Shown: positions 7,797-15,444 of the stretch, in pieces
How the letters are laid out: every line of letters begins with the position of its first letter
Numbering within the stretch: position 1 is the first letter of the stretch
DNA from: an uncultured Prevotella sp.
GTDB taxonomy: Bacteria; Bacteroidota; Bacteroidia; Bacteroidales; Bacteroidaceae
Length of the DNA: 42,314 nucleotides
Direction: 5' to 3'
NCBI GenBank assembly: GCA_900770025.1
Contig: CAAGIW010000028.1
Span: 1 to 42,314 of the forward strand
Notes under the pieces: generated by a model
Databases searched by the model: none
What the model saw: only the letters and a program-made list of their open reading frames with translations
What the model was told of the DNA's origin: nothing
Translations under genes and position numbers: made by a program

Positions 7797-8831
7797 ATGA
7801 CAATGAAGAAATCAGTGCTTATGATGATGATGGTGTGTGCCACCTTAGTGGCAGTGGCTCAGCCCAAAGCACGCCGCGCACAAGCAGAGAAAAAGGCACA
7901 ACAGAGTTCGTCACAGCTCACCCGTCGTGCCCAGCTCATGTTTCCCACGGCGGTGGATATGCCGCAAGAGGTGGTGTGGAAGCGTGATATCTACCGTGAA
8001 ATCAATCTGGAAAAGGATGCCAATGCCGGACTCTACTATCCCGTGGAACCTGTGGACAAGCAGCTCAACCTGTTCACCTATATCTTCAAACTGGCACTCA
8101 ACGGCTATCTGCCCATCTACGAATTCCGTTTGGATGGCAACGATGTGTTCACCGATTCGGCCAAGATAAAGATCAGAACGGTGCTCGACAACTACCACAT
8201 CTTCTATGAAGAGAAAGACGGAAAGCTGCGCGTTGACAACAGTGACATCCCATCGGCAGAGGTGAAGATGTATTATCTGAAGGAAAGTGCCTATTACGAT
8301 CAGGCCAATTCCTCATTCCATCGCAAGGTGTTGGCACTCTGTCCTGTGATGATGCGCGAGGATGATTTTGGCGGACAGGCCACCAAGTACCCCCTGTTCT
8401 GGGTGAAGTACAGCGAACTGGAGCCCTTTCTGAGTCGCCAGACCGTGATGACCAGCAACCTGAACAATGCCGCCACCATGAGCATGGACGACTTCTTCAC
8501 GCTGAACCGCTACGAGGGAAAGATATACAAGACCAACAATATGCTGGGCAGAACCTTGGCACAATACTGCAAGACCGATTCGGCCATGACCAGGGAACAG
8601 AAGCGCATCGAGGCAGAACTGGCGGCCTTTGAGCACAACATCTTCGGCAACAAGGAGGTGAAAGACTCGCTCGACAGTATTGCTTCGCTCGATCCCAAGG
8701 TGCAGAAGCAGAAGGCCAAGGCCGCAAAGAAGAGCAGGCGAGCCACCGCCAAGTCGGCTACCAAGAGAGGAAAGAGCAGTGGCGGAGGCAGCAGTTCTGC
8801 CCGTGTCAGCGTGCGCCGTCAGCGCCATTGA
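7797..8831 (+). CDS. gldN: GldN/PorN, T9SS periplasmic ring protein
   Basis: The periplasmic partner of GldK in the T9SS ring. It begins with a signal peptide (MTMKKSVLMMMMVCATLVAVAQ cut near the AQ; an ATG at 7803 is an equally good start). The core VVWKRDIYREINLEKDANAGLYYPVEP is characteristic, followed by NLFTYIFKLALNG and YPLFWVKYSELEP. The C-terminal tail of about 45 residues is extremely basic (KQKAKAAKKSRRATAKSATKR, then a GGGSSS linker and RRQRH), which is longer and more basic than I expect for the family. It is the last gene of the operon, with a terminator-like hairpin downstream. Confidence 0.95.
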   Translation: MTMKKSVLMMMMVCATLVAVAQPKARRAQAEKKAQQSSSQLTRRAQLMFPTAVDMPQEVVWKRDIYREINLEKDANAGLYYPVEPVDKQLNLFTYIFKLALNGYLPIYEFRLDGNDVFTDSAKIKIRTVLDNYHIFYEEKDGKLRVDNSDIPSAEVKMYYLKESAYYDQANSSFHRKVLALCPVMMREDDFGGQATKYPLFWVKYSELEPFLSRQTVMTSNLNNAATMSMDDFFTLNRYEGKIYKTNNMLGRTLAQYCKTDSAMTREQKRIEAELAAFEHNIFGNKEVKDSLDSIASLDPKVQKQKAKAAKKSRRATAKSATKRGKSSGGGSSSARVSVRRQRH

Positions 8832-8869
8832 ATCGTTTGCTCGGCATGAGTGCAGTTGAATGCAGCAAG

Positions 8870-8923
8870 GATTGCCATCCTCATGTTTCCCCTTTATGGT
8901 CAAGGTGAGGGTGGCAATCTTTT
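8870..8923 (+). terminator. Terminator of the T9SS operon
   Basis: GATTGCCATCCTCA (8870-8883) pairs with TGAGGGTGGCAATC (8906-8919) over 14 positions including one G-U pair, followed by TTTT. The loop is 22 bases, so it is a candidate rather than a textbook case. Confidence 0.6.
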
Positions 8924-8976
8924 GCCGAATCAGCAGATCTTTTTCTTTTTTTATTCATTTATAAATACAAAACAGT

Positions 8977-9558
8977 ATGAGAAAACTTTTTACTTTAGTG
9001 TTGATGGCCGCCTTGGCAGCCGTGCCTTCCATGATGCAGGCACAGGTGAAGTTTGGTGTGAAGGCCGGTTTGAACGTAACTCAGATGAGTTTGAGTCAGG
9101 ATGTGGTAAGCAAGTCCAATCAGGAAGGCTTCTTTGTGGGTCCCACTGTAAAGGTCACCCTGCCCCTTGTGGGCTTAGGAGTGGATGCCTCTGCCCTGTA
9201 CGACCAGCGTGATGCAAAGTTTGGTGAAGACAAGGTGTCGCAGCGCAGCATCAATGTGCCCATCAACCTGCGCTATGGCGTGGGCCTCGGCAGTTTGGCC
9301 AGCGTATATTTGGCAGCCGGTCCGCAGTTTGGCTTCAACGTTGGTCAGAAGAACTACTTCGGAGAAGACGGCTTCAAGTTCAAGGAAAGCAACTTCAGTG
9401 TGAACGTGGGTGCCGGTGTGTCGCTCATCAATCATGTGGAAGTGGGCTTCACCTACAACATCGCTGTGGGCAAGACCGGCGAAATCAGTTGGGAGGATGG
9501 TGCCAAAATCAACGCCCGTGCCAACTCATGGCAGGTGTCGGCCGCCTACTATTTCTAA
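8977..9558 (+). CDS. Small outer membrane beta-barrel protein
   Basis: A 193-residue secreted protein with a signal peptide ending MMQAQ. The mature protein begins VKFGVKAGLN, typical of the OMP_b-brl_2/porin family of Bacteroidetes (8-stranded barrels). Alternating hydrophobic strands run to a C-terminal YYF, the aromatic end expected for BAM-dependent insertion. The substrate or binding role is unknown. It follows the T9SS operon after a hairpin and has its own terminator, so it is probably transcribed alone. It could be a structural or adhesion protein. Confidence 0.85.
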   Translation: MRKLFTLVLMAALAAVPSMMQAQVKFGVKAGLNVTQMSLSQDVVSKSNQEGFFVGPTVKVTLPLVGLGVDASALYDQRDAKFGEDKVSQRSINVPINLRYGVGLGSLASVYLAAGPQFGFNVGQKNYFGEDGFKFKESNFSVNVGAGVSLINHVEVGFTYNIAVGKTGEISWEDGAKINARANSWQVSAAYYF

Positions 9559-9592
9559 ACAATCGTTTTGCGATAGCATTACAAAATTTATC

Positions 9593-9622
9593 AAAAGGCA
9601 GTGGATTCACTGCCTTTTTGTT
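9593..9622 (+). terminator. Rho-independent terminator after the barrel gene
   Basis: AAAAGGCAGTG (9593-9603) pairs perfectly with CACTGCCTTTT (9608-9618) around a GATT loop. It ends in TTTTTG and a further T-run. Confidence 0.9.
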
Positions 9623-9642
9623 ATTTTTTGCCTGCAAAAGTG

Positions 9643-9671
9643 TTGAAATACAAATATTTCTTTTACTTTTG
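9643..9671 (+). promoter_or_regulatory. Promoter of the glsA-glsB pair
   Basis: TTG at 9643-9645 and TACTTTTG at 9664-9671, 18 bases apart, precede the glsA ATG at 9701 by about 30 bases. Confidence 0.6.
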
Positions 9672-9700
9672 CATAACGTTAGTAACACGGATAGAGAGAA

Positions 9701-10528
9701 ATGAAACAGGTGACAGAGAAAACCATCGACCTGGACTTGATTCTGAAGAGTAAGATGGGCCCGAAGGCAAAGTTCGTGCCGCATCCTTTGGTATCATGGC
9801 TCAAGCGCATCGTCCATCAAGACGAAGTGAACCGGTTCCTTTGGGAAAGCAGGCACCTTTCCGGCACAGAGTGGCTCGAAGAGTGTGTGCGCTATTTGGA
9901 TATGACACTTCAGATAGAGGGAGCGGAGAACCTGCCTGCCAAGGACGATGGGAAACTTTACACCTTTGTCAGCAACCATCCCTTGGGCGGTGCCGACGGT
10001 GTGGCCCTTGGTTCCATCATCGGAAGGCATTACGACGGCCGTTTCCGCTATTTGGTCAACGACCTGCTGATGAACCTTCCCGGACTGGCCCCCGTGTGTA
10101 TTCCCATCAACAAGACAGGAGCGCAGAGCCGCAGTTTCCCACAAATGGTGGAAGACGGGTTCAAGAGCGACAACCACATCCTGATGTTTCCCGCAGGCAT
10201 CTGCTCGCGCCGCATCGGCGGAACGATTCAAGACATCACCTGGAAGAAGACTTTCATCACCAAGAGTGTGGAGTATCAGCGCGACGTGGTGCCCATCCAT
10301 TTCAGTGGCAGCAACTCGGATTTCTTCTACAAGTTAGCCTCCTTCTCCGACAAGTACGTCAAGAAAGTCAACATTGCCATGCTTTTCCTTGTGGACGAGA
10401 TGTACAAGAACGTGCACAAGTCGTTCCGCGTGACCATCGGCAAACCCATTCCTTGGCAGACCTTCGACAAGAGCAAGAGTGCGGCAGCCTGGGCACAGGA
10501 GGTGAGAGCCCGCGTGTATGAACTGTAG
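9701..10528 (+). CDS. glsA: GlsA-like O-acyltransferase of glycine lipid synthesis
   Basis: A 275-residue acyltransferase of the PlsC/lyso-ornithine lipid acyltransferase superfamily. The catalytic block is NHPLGGADG (H93, D99), one residue longer between His and Asp than the classical HX4D, as in GlsA-type enzymes. FPAG (about 163-166) occupies the place of FPEG. In Bacteroides, GlsA adds the ester-linked fatty acid to N-acyl-3-hydroxy-acyl glycine made by GlsB. The following gene is a GlsB-like N-acyltransferase 62 bases downstream, which strongly supports the assignment. No signal peptide; membrane-associated in the cytoplasm. The exact amino acid headgroup (glycine or serine-glycine) is inferred from relatives. 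Confidence 0.85.
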   Translation: MKQVTEKTIDLDLILKSKMGPKAKFVPHPLVSWLKRIVHQDEVNRFLWESRHLSGTEWLEECVRYLDMTLQIEGAENLPAKDDGKLYTFVSNHPLGGADGVALGSIIGRHYDGRFRYLVNDLLMNLPGLAPVCIPINKTGAQSRSFPQMVEDGFKSDNHILMFPAGICSRRIGGTIQDITWKKTFITKSVEYQRDVVPIHFSGSNSDFFYKLASFSDKYVKKVNIAMLFLVDEMYKNVHKSFRVTIGKPIPWQTFDKSKSAAAWAQEVRARVYEL

Positions 10529-10590
10529 TCTGTCTGCCTCCGCAAACAACCACATAAAAAAGAAAGCATAAAAATCCCCTATATTACAGC

Positions 10591-11592
10591 ATGGAACAAG
10601 AAATTATCCGGCCTATCGACAAGGCTTTGCTGAAGAGCCAGCTCACCCCCGAGCGCCAACTGCGCATGACCAACAAGAGCCACAACGAGATTTACATTGT
10701 GGATGCCCATAATGCTCCAGATGTGCTTTTAGAGATAGGCAGGCTCAGGGAAATCGCCTTCCGTGAAGCCGGAGGCGGTACTGGAAAGGCATACGACCTC
10801 GACGAGTTCGACACCAAGGACAACTGCTACAAGCAACTCATCGTGTGGAACCCCGAAGCAGAGGAAATCATAGGCGGCTACCGCTATATCCTCGGCACCG
10901 ACATAGAGATTGGGGCCGATGGGCAGCCCATCCTTGCCACCAGTCACATGTTCCATTTCTCGGAGAAGTTTATGAAAGACTATATGCCCCAGACCATTGA
11001 ACTGGGCAGAAGTTTTGTTTCGGTGCCCTATCAGAACACCAACAAGAACGGATCTAAGAGCCTTTTTGCCCTCGACAACCTGTGGGACGGTTTGGGAGCC
11101 CTCACCGTCATCAAGCCCAATGTGAAGTATTTCTTTGGCAAAATGACCATGTACCCCTCGTATATCCGCAAGGGGCGCGACATGATTCTCTTCTTCCTGA
11201 AAAAGCATTTTGATGACAAGGAAAACCTTATCACCCCGATGAAACCGTTGAAAATAGAGGAAGATCCCAACGAACTCGAAGCCCTTCTCTGCGGCAATGA
11301 CTTCAAAGAAGACTACGTGATACTCAATCGTGAGATACGCCGCTTGGGTTATAACATCCCGCCGCTTGTCAATGCCTACATGAGTCTCAGTCCCACCATG
11401 AAGCTTTTCGGCACGGCCATCAACTATGGGTTTGGCGATGTGGAGGAGACCGGCATCCTTATTGCGGTGGACGAAATCCTCGAAAACAAGCGTATGCGCC
11501 ACATCGACTCGTTCATCAAGGAGCATCCCGAGGCATTAAAGATAACCAGCGGAGCCAACAATGTGATATACAAAGACCGCAACAACGCATGA
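10591..11592 (+). CDS. glsB: GlsB-like N-acyltransferase (GNAT) of glycine lipid synthesis
   Basis: A 333-residue GNAT-fold acyltransferase (Acetyltransf_5/hemolysin-like family). Recognisable blocks are LREIAFREAGGGTG with DEFD, then IGGYRYILGTD, then FSEKFMKDYMPQTIELGRSFV and the basic MTMYPSYIRKGRDMILFFL. In Bacteroides, GlsB N-acylates glycine with a 3-hydroxy fatty acid, presumably from acyl-ACP, making the substrate for GlsA. It lies directly downstream of glsA under the same promoter and is followed only seven bases later by an M16 peptidase gene. Specificity for glycine rather than ornithine is inferred from the phylum. Confidence 0.85.
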   Translation: MEQEIIRPIDKALLKSQLTPERQLRMTNKSHNEIYIVDAHNAPDVLLEIGRLREIAFREAGGGTGKAYDLDEFDTKDNCYKQLIVWNPEAEEIIGGYRYILGTDIEIGADGQPILATSHMFHFSEKFMKDYMPQTIELGRSFVSVPYQNTNKNGSKSLFALDNLWDGLGALTVIKPNVKYFFGKMTMYPSYIRKGRDMILFFLKKHFDDKENLITPMKPLKIEEDPNELEALLCGNDFKEDYVILNREIRRLGYNIPPLVNAYMSLSPTMKLFGTAINYGFGDVEETGILIAVDEILENKRMRHIDSFIKEHPEALKITSGANNVIYKDRNNA

Positions 11593-11599
11593 TTATCCT

Positions 11600-14515
11600 A
11601 TGAGAACAATGAAATACAATACACAACTGAGAAACCTGCTGATACTATGTGTATGGCAGGTTTTTGTCTTTTCGGCAGGTGCGCAGTCCCATCCTGCTCT
11701 CAAAGTAAATGAAATCACACTGTCCAACGGTCTCAAGGTGTGGGTGAACCAAGACCATTCGCAGCCCACCGTGTTCGGCGCCGTGGTGGTCAGGGCCGGA
11801 GCCATCGACTGTCCCAACACCGGCATAGCGCATTATTTCGAGCATATCATGTTCAAGGGTACCGACAGCATCGGCACTGTTGACTATGCTGCCGAGAAGG
11901 TGTGGCTCGACAGCATTGCCCATTGCTACGAACAGCTTGGCAAAACCACCGATGCCGAGGCGCGCACAGAGATACAGCAACACATCAACCGGCTCAGTGT
12001 CAAGGCCTCTGACTACGCCATCCCCAACGAGTTCAACCGCTTGGTCACCTGTCAGGGAGGCTCCAATCTCAACGCAGCCACTGGTCAGGACGTCACTTTC
12101 TATCACAACAGCTTCATCCCCTCCTATTTGGAACAGTGGTGCGAGCTGAACAGTCACCGCCTCATCCATCCCGTGTTCCGCCTGTTCCAGGGCGAGCTGG
12201 AAACGGTTTATGAGGAAAAGAACATGGGGGCTGACCAGATGTTGGGCACGGCCTTGGACACGATCATCGCCAAAGTCTTTGCCGGAACGCCCTACGCCTA
12301 TTCCGTCATCGGCAGCACCGAGAACCTCAAGAATCCCAACCTGGCCCACATGCAGCGCTTCTTCGAGCAATACTACGTGGCCGGCAACATGACCTTGGTG
12401 CTCTGCGGCGATGTGCCCGATGCCGAAACCATGCGGCCCATGCTGGAGCGCACCTTCGGACGCCTGCGCCCCGGCACTGCCCCGCAGCGCAAGGAGGAAA
12501 AGCTCCGCAACTTTTCTGGCAGCACGGAGGAGATACTCTTGCCCATCCCCCTCTTCAAAGCGGAGGCCATGATCTACCACGGTCCGGGCAACTATGATGC
12601 AGATGCCCCTGCTGTGGACATGGCCTTGGCCATCCTGTCCAACGAGAGTGAAACCGGACTGCTCGACTCTCTCACCAATGCCCACAAGGCCATGATGCTC
12701 ACCGCCCGCCGTCTCGCCTTCGGCCCCATCGGGGTGTGCGCTGGTATTATCGTGCCCAACCTCATGGGCTCGCGCGAAAAGGCCGAAGAAATGTTCATCG
12801 AGCAGGTGGAAAGACTGAAAAAAGGCGATTTCACCGACGAGACTCTTCAGAAACTGAAGGTGGAGAAGCTTCGCTCGGTGCTCACGCAGATGGAGACGAT
12901 AGAGGGCAGAAGCATGATGATGATAGAGGCCCTCTCTGAAGGAAAAAGCTGGGACGACGTGCTGGCAATGCAGCAAAGATATGACCAGGTGACAAGGCAG
13001 CAGGTGGTGGATGCCGCCAACCGCTACCTCGACCACCGCTTCATGCGCTTGGTCAAAAAGTATGGCAACTATCCCAAAGACCGCGTTTCGCAGCCCGGCT
13101 ACACCCCCATCGTTCCCAAGCACCGCCGCTCCACCTCGCAGTATGCTGCCCGCATGATGGCGCAAACGGCCGCTCGCCAGGATAAGCTGCGCTTGGTGGA
13201 CGTGCGGCAGGATGTGAAAACCGTGGCTGTGTATCCGCAGGTGAACCTCTATACCAAGGAAAATGCGGTGAACAACGTGTTCCACCTCGACCTTGTGTAT
13301 CGCAAGGGAGAGCGCGAGGATGCCCTCATCGGGGTGCTGGGCGACATGATGCCCCGACTGGGCACCGACTCCCTGAACCGCCAGGCCCTCAACCGTGCCC
13401 TGCAGCAGGTGGGGGCCACGCTGAGCACGCAGGCCACTCCCACCTCCTTCACCCTCCATGTCGAGGGCTTCGACGGCCAGTTCCGCGAGGCCATGGCGCT
13501 GCTTGGCCATTTCATCTCGTCGCTCCAGATGGACGAGGAAGCACTGAAAAAGGTGAAGGATGATGCCAAACTGGCCGACAAGTCGTTCGACAAGGATAAT
13601 AATAATGTATGGAGAATGCTGCGCGACAAGGTGGTTTATGGGGCTGCCTCCGACTATCTGACCGGGCTTTCCTACAAGCAGGTCAAGGCACTCAAGACCG
13701 CTGACGTGGCGCAGTGCTATCGCCGCCTGCTCGTTCGCCATTGCGATGTGGTGTATAGCGGCACCCTCTCGGCCGAGGACGTGAGCCGGGTGGTGGCAGC
13801 CGAACTGCCCCTGAAGCAGTGTGTGGAGCCTGTTGTGGATACCGAGCGCACCCAGCTCGCCTACACAGAGCCAACAGTGTATTATTACAATCTGCCCAAG
13901 ATGAGGCAAACCATCATATCCTCCTATCAGACCCTGCCTGCCGCTACCACCGACAAGCAGCGTGCCACGCTGAGACTGTGGGGCGATTATTTTGGCGGAA
14001 GCATGAGTTCTGTGCTCTTTCAGGAGATGCGCGAGTTCCGCTCCATGTGCTATTATGCCTCTGGCTGGGAGATGCTGCCCCACTATCTGCGCCATGCTGC
14101 CAATCCGGCCGGCTATATCACCCGCATAGGTACCCAGGGCGACAAGGCGATGGAGGTGCTCGCCTTGGCAGATTCGTTGTTCAATGTGCCTGCCATCAGC
14201 TATCCGGCAGGGGTGGATGTGGCCCGCCATGAGGCACTCAACACCATCAACAACGACTATCCCACCTTCCGCGAGGTGGGTCAGAGGGTGGCACAGTGGC
14301 GTGCCGAGGGGTATGAAGAGCAGCCTTCCACCTATCTCGTAAGGTCGCTTCCGCAGGTGTCTGTGGACGATTTGAACGGTTTCATCGAGAGCAATGTGGC
14401 AGGCAAGCCCCGTGTATATTTCTTGGTGGGCGACAAGAAACAGTGGAACATGAAGCGACTCGCCTCGTTTGGCAAACTGGTGGAGCTGAAAAAGAAAGAC
14501 ATCATCAAGCAGTAG
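11600..14515 (+). CDS. Secreted M16 (pitrilysin-like) zinc metallopeptidase
   Basis: A 971-residue periplasmic or outer-membrane-associated peptidase. A signal peptide ending SAGAQ is followed by two M16 halves. The N-terminal half has the inverted zinc motif HYFEH (residues 78-82) and a downstream Glu in ELETVYEEKN as third ligand. Between them lies an insertion of about 55 residues (VWLDSIAHCYEQL onward) common in Bacteroidetes members. The C-terminal half lacks HxxEH and would be the inactive clamshell partner. Substrates are unknown, probably peptides. An in-frame ATG at 11609 is an alternative start. It probably reads through from glsB. The coding strand avoids TTA, CTA and TCA codons, which leaves a very long antisense frame open. 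Confidence 0.92.
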   Translation: MRTMKYNTQLRNLLILCVWQVFVFSAGAQSHPALKVNEITLSNGLKVWVNQDHSQPTVFGAVVVRAGAIDCPNTGIAHYFEHIMFKGTDSIGTVDYAAEKVWLDSIAHCYEQLGKTTDAEARTEIQQHINRLSVKASDYAIPNEFNRLVTCQGGSNLNAATGQDVTFYHNSFIPSYLEQWCELNSHRLIHPVFRLFQGELETVYEEKNMGADQMLGTALDTIIAKVFAGTPYAYSVIGSTENLKNPNLAHMQRFFEQYYVAGNMTLVLCGDVPDAETMRPMLERTFGRLRPGTAPQRKEEKLRNFSGSTEEILLPIPLFKAEAMIYHGPGNYDADAPAVDMALAILSNESETGLLDSLTNAHKAMMLTARRLAFGPIGVCAGIIVPNLMGSREKAEEMFIEQVERLKKGDFTDETLQKLKVEKLRSVLTQMETIEGRSMMMIEALSEGKSWDDVLAMQQRYDQVTRQQVVDAANRYLDHRFMRLVKKYGNYPKDRVSQPGYTPIVPKHRRSTSQYAARMMAQTAARQDKLRLVDVRQDVKTVAVYPQVNLYTKENAVNNVFHLDLVYRKGEREDALIGVLGDMMPRLGTDSLNRQALNRALQQVGATLSTQATPTSFTLHVEGFDGQFREAMALLGHFISSLQMDEEALKKVKDDAKLADKSFDKDNNNVWRMLRDKVVYGAASDYLTGLSYKQVKALKTADVAQCYRRLLVRHCDVVYSGTLSAEDVSRVVAAELPLKQCVEPVVDTERTQLAYTEPTVYYYNLPKMRQTIISSYQTLPAATTDKQRATLRLWGDYFGGSMSSVLFQEMREFRSMCYYASGWEMLPHYLRHAANPAGYITRIGTQGDKAMEVLALADSLFNVPAISYPAGVDVARHEALNTINNDYPTFREVGQRVAQWRAEGYEEQPSTYLVRSLPQVSVDDLNGFIESNVAGKPRVYFLVGDKKQWNMKRLASFGKLVELKKKDIIKQ

Positions 14516-14525
14516 GAGGAGGGTT

Positions 14526-14588
14526 GAATTACGAATTACGAGTTTTGAGTTACGAATTAGGAGTGACGAATTTTGAGTTATGAGCGAC
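14526..14588 (+). repeat. Heptamer array, nine units
   Basis: Nine uninterrupted 7-mers of the form GA[A/G]Tnnn (GAATTAC, GAGTTTT, GAGTTAC, GAGTGAC and others, with one GAGCGAC) start 11 bases after the M16 stop codon. They share grammar with 35-207 and 26812-26902. Confidence 0.9.
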
Positions 14589-14633
14589 GGTTTTTTTTCA
14601 TTCCGTTTCTCAGGCGGATTTAGTCGCATTTCT

Positions 14634-14721
14634 AAAAGTGCCAGTTTTGCGCTCCAAAATGGTGCGTTTTGCAGTGTAAAATGGTGCGTTTTGCAAGCTA
14701 AAAAGCACCATTTTAGAAAGT
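14634..14721. repeat. 22-bp tandem array 2 with mixed loops and an inverted last unit
   Basis: Units start at 14634, 14656, 14678 and 14700. Unit 1 has the loop TGCCA (AAAAGTGCCAGTTTT), and units 2-3 have GGTGC (AAAATGGTGCGTTTT). Unit 4 carries the reverse-complement core AAAAAGCACCATTTT. AAAATGGTGC (14678-14687) and GCACCATTTT (14705-14714) therefore form a 10-bp perfect inverted repeat. The preceding TCTCAGGCGGATTTAGTCGCATTTC may be a remnant of the element body seen at 22216 and 35215. Confidence 0.85.
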
Positions 14722-14810
14722 GATATTGTATGTATCTGAGAATCAATCAATTATATTTTGGCAAAATTCCAATGATTTCGTGTTTCGTTTTCCCGAAATT
14801 GGAGGGTGAA

Positions 14811-14847
14811 AAAACTACAGCAGTCCGCCCCGAGGAGCGGACTGCTG
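14811..14847 (-). terminator. Terminator of the DUF4234 gene
   Basis: CAGCAGTCCGC (14818-14828) and GCGGACTGCTG (14837-14847) form a perfect 11-bp stem with an 8-base loop. On the minus strand it is followed by TAGTTTTTTC, so it terminates the leftward gene. Confidence 0.85.
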
Positions 14848-14902
14848 CTGTTCTATAATTGCCTTGCTGCGGCCTATGGGCCACTGCAGTGCCCGTCAGA
14901 AT

Positions 14903-15289
14903 TTATTCGGCCTGTTGCTGCTGCTCTGCAATGGAGTTCATGGCATTGCACAGTTTCCACAGGAATACCAGCGGACCCACTATGATCAGGGCTCCCAATA
15001 CGCACCATCCCCAGAATGTTCCAGCCGAGAAACCGTTGGAAGGATTCAGGTTGCCGATGCGAACGCAGATGTTGTGCCACCAGATGAGCGGATAGATGCC
15101 CAATGTGATTCCCGAAAGGAAGATGGCCATTGCCCAGTACGGACAGTTGGTCTTGCCGTCGCAGCGAGCCACGTCGTTGCTCATAGAGGTGAACTTCACC
15201 AAGGGATAGATGCCGAAGGTGATGAGGGGAAAGATGATGAACTTCCAGAAAGAGTAGGTGTTCTGTACCTTGGGATTTGTGTCTTGCAT
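14903..15289 (-). CDS. DUF4234 family membrane protein
   Basis: A 128-residue integral membrane protein. The pattern FWKFIIFPLITFGIYPLVKF near the N-terminus and its near repeat LSGITLGIYPLIWWHNIC (a GIYPL motif twice) are typical of DUF4234/CD225-like small membrane proteins. A third hydrophobic block, WGWCVLGALIIVGPLVFLW, precedes a Gln-rich end. Three to four membrane passes are likely. No enzymatic residues are recognisable and the function is unknown. It has its own promoter (15340-15370) and terminator, so it is a single-gene unit. Confidence 0.85.
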   Translation of the reverse strand: MQDTNPKVQNTYSFWKFIIFPLITFGIYPLVKFTSMSNDVARCDGKTNCPYWAMAIFLSGITLGIYPLIWWHNICVRIGNLNPSNGFSAGTFWGWCVLGALIIVGPLVFLWKLCNAMNSIAEQQQQAE

Positions 15290-15339
15290 TTGATAAAAGT
15301 TTAAAAGGTTAATAAAAGATTGGATTCTAATATACTACA

Positions 15340-15370
15340 CAAATGTACATAATATTTTAGAATATGCAAA
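15340..15370 (-). promoter_or_regulatory. Promoter of the DUF4234 gene
   Basis: On the minus strand, TTTG (plus-strand CAAA at 15367-15370) and TACATTTG (plus-strand CAAATGTA at 15340-15347) are exactly 19 bases apart. The -33 lies at the end of a long T-run. This is a near-ideal Bacteroidetes promoter. Confidence 0.7.
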
Positions 15371-15444
15371 AAAAAAAGGGAAAATATACAAACAACCTGT
15401 AATTTTCCTGAAACAGTATTAAAATAATGTACTGGGATGCACCC

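Larger units (their letters stand above)
14516..14902. other. Non-coding interval between convergent genes
   Basis: This holds a heptamer array, a four-unit 22-bp array and a terminator for the minus-strand DUF4234 gene. No protein-like frame is present. Confidence 0.7.

Noticed and set aside
11645..14746. A 1033-codon antisense frame over the M16 peptidase gene
   Set aside because: It is exactly in codon register with the sense gene and stays open because the sense strand avoids TTA, CTA and TCA codons. Its product is rich in His, Gly and Leu with no family resemblance.
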